Part shown: piece by piece, positions 6,476 through 6,654 of the stretch
Layout of the letters: every line of letters begins with the position of its first letter
Numbering within the stretch: position 1 is the stretch's first letter
Assembly: GCA_021648465.1 (NCBI GenBank)
Contig: JAKISR010000079.1
Span: 1 to 6,654, forward strand
Direction: 5' to 3'
Source: Sulfurimonas sp.
GTDB lineage: Bacteria; Campylobacterota; Campylobacteria; Campylobacterales; Sulfurimonadaceae
Length of the DNA: 6,654 nt
Notes under the pieces: model-generated
Databases searched by the model: none
What the model saw: the letters and a program-made list of their open reading frames with translations, nothing else
What the model was told of the DNA's origin: nothing
Position numbers and translations under genes: made by a program

Positions 6476-6509
6476 AGGTGGGTCAAAAGTTTTCAAAAAA
6501 GTGGGTCAA
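6476..6509 (-). repeat. IS21 right terminal inverted repeat
   Basis: On the plus strand it begins AGGTGGGTCA and finishes with GTGGGTCAA. Reversed, it repeats the left end: 17 bp identical at the outer side, 10 bp identical at the inner side, and a divergent 7-bp centre. It lies about 60 bp upstream of istA and probably overlaps the transposase-binding and promoter region. Confidence 0.85.
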
Positions 6510-6654
6510 TATTTTTCAAAAAAAACACTTCATTAAGAACACCCATTACTAAGTCTGTATCCATCGTATTTGATATTCTCCATGATAATATTGCCTTTGA
6601 GTACCAATCAATAATAGCAGCCATATAGACCATACCACCCTTAATTTTAATATA
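6493..6654 (-). pseudogene. IS3-family transposase (orfB, integrase core) fragment, cut off at the IS21 end
   Basis: Reading from the right edge, 53 codons encode YIKIKGGMVYMAAIIDWYSK and, further on, AILSWRISNTMDTDLVMGVL. This is the start of the rve (DDE) core of IS3-family OrfB; the first catalytic Asp of the usual TDITYI motif would fall just outside the window. Similarity ends near NEVF at a run of eight T. The next codons (LKNIDPLF) read into the IS21 inverted repeat, and a TGA inside that repeat (6495-6493) ends the frame. The second Asp and the Glu are therefore missing and the protein cannot be active. The 5' half may continue beyond the window. Confidence 0.8.

Larger units (their letters stand above)
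4033..6508 (-). mobile_element. complete IS21-family insertion sequence
   Basis: A 2,476-bp element with the IS21 layout: istA followed by istB in one transcript, with ends beginning TG and finishing CA and containing multiple TGACCCAC subrepeats. Both genes are open over full length with all catalytic motifs, so the element may be active. The usual 4-8 bp target duplication is absent: GAAAAT lies before the left end and ATATTT after the right end. The left flank belongs to a surface-protein remnant and the right flank to an IS3 transposase, so the borders were rearranged after or during insertion. Confidence 0.9.

Noticed and set aside
1..6654. CRISPR array, tRNA, rRNA, riboswitch or retron-like RNA
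   Set aside because: No regularly spaced direct repeats, no tRNA cloverleaf or rRNA segments and no recognised riboswitch core were seen on either strand by reading.

Overview
The window is AT-rich (roughly two thirds A+T by eye) and looks like a Campylobacterota chromosome of the Sulfurimonas / Sulfurovum / Arcobacter type. This assignment is an inference from base composition, codon use, a hydrogenase-maturation gene and a Fur-controlled periplasmic cytochrome c peroxidase; no rRNA or marker gene is present to prove it. I see no clearly undescribed system. The window is an accessory stretch where two plausible host genes are separated and followed by debris from defence genes and insertion sequences.

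Left part, minus strand. Positions 1-448 hold the first 149 codons of hypX/hoxX, which supplies the CO ligand of [NiFe]-hydrogenase in the presence of oxygen; it runs off the left edge. Directly upstream lie a short reading frame that looks like the last codons of a lost operon partner and a 37-codon fragment resembling the N-terminus of an ATPase-type protein. Then comes a GmrSD-like (DUF262 + DUF1524) restriction gene at 673-2247. Its N-terminal part is missing, and its apparent start lies inside a 79-bp imperfect palindrome (2225-2303).

Middle, plus strand. A near-consensus Fur box (2368-2386) lies between a candidate promoter and a diheme cytochrome c peroxidase / MauG-family lipoprotein gene ending at 3563. 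That protein keeps both heme sites and the active-site Gln/Glu pair, but has Leu where the family usually has the inter-heme Trp. After it comes a 170-bp spacer with a small inverted repeat, then the C-terminal remnant of a probable surface or secreted protein (3734-4032, minus).

Right part, minus strand. A complete IS21-family element occupies 4033-6508, with istA and istB overlapping by 4 bp and bounded by 34-bp inverted ends that each carry two copies of TGACCCAC. Beyond it (6509-6654) is the interior of an IS3-family orfB transposase that is cut off at the IS21 end. The two flanks of the IS21 element belong to different genes and show no target duplication, which points to a deletion, a nested insertion or another rearrangement. 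Apart from the peroxidase, hypX and the IS21 genes, most reading frames here are broken pieces.
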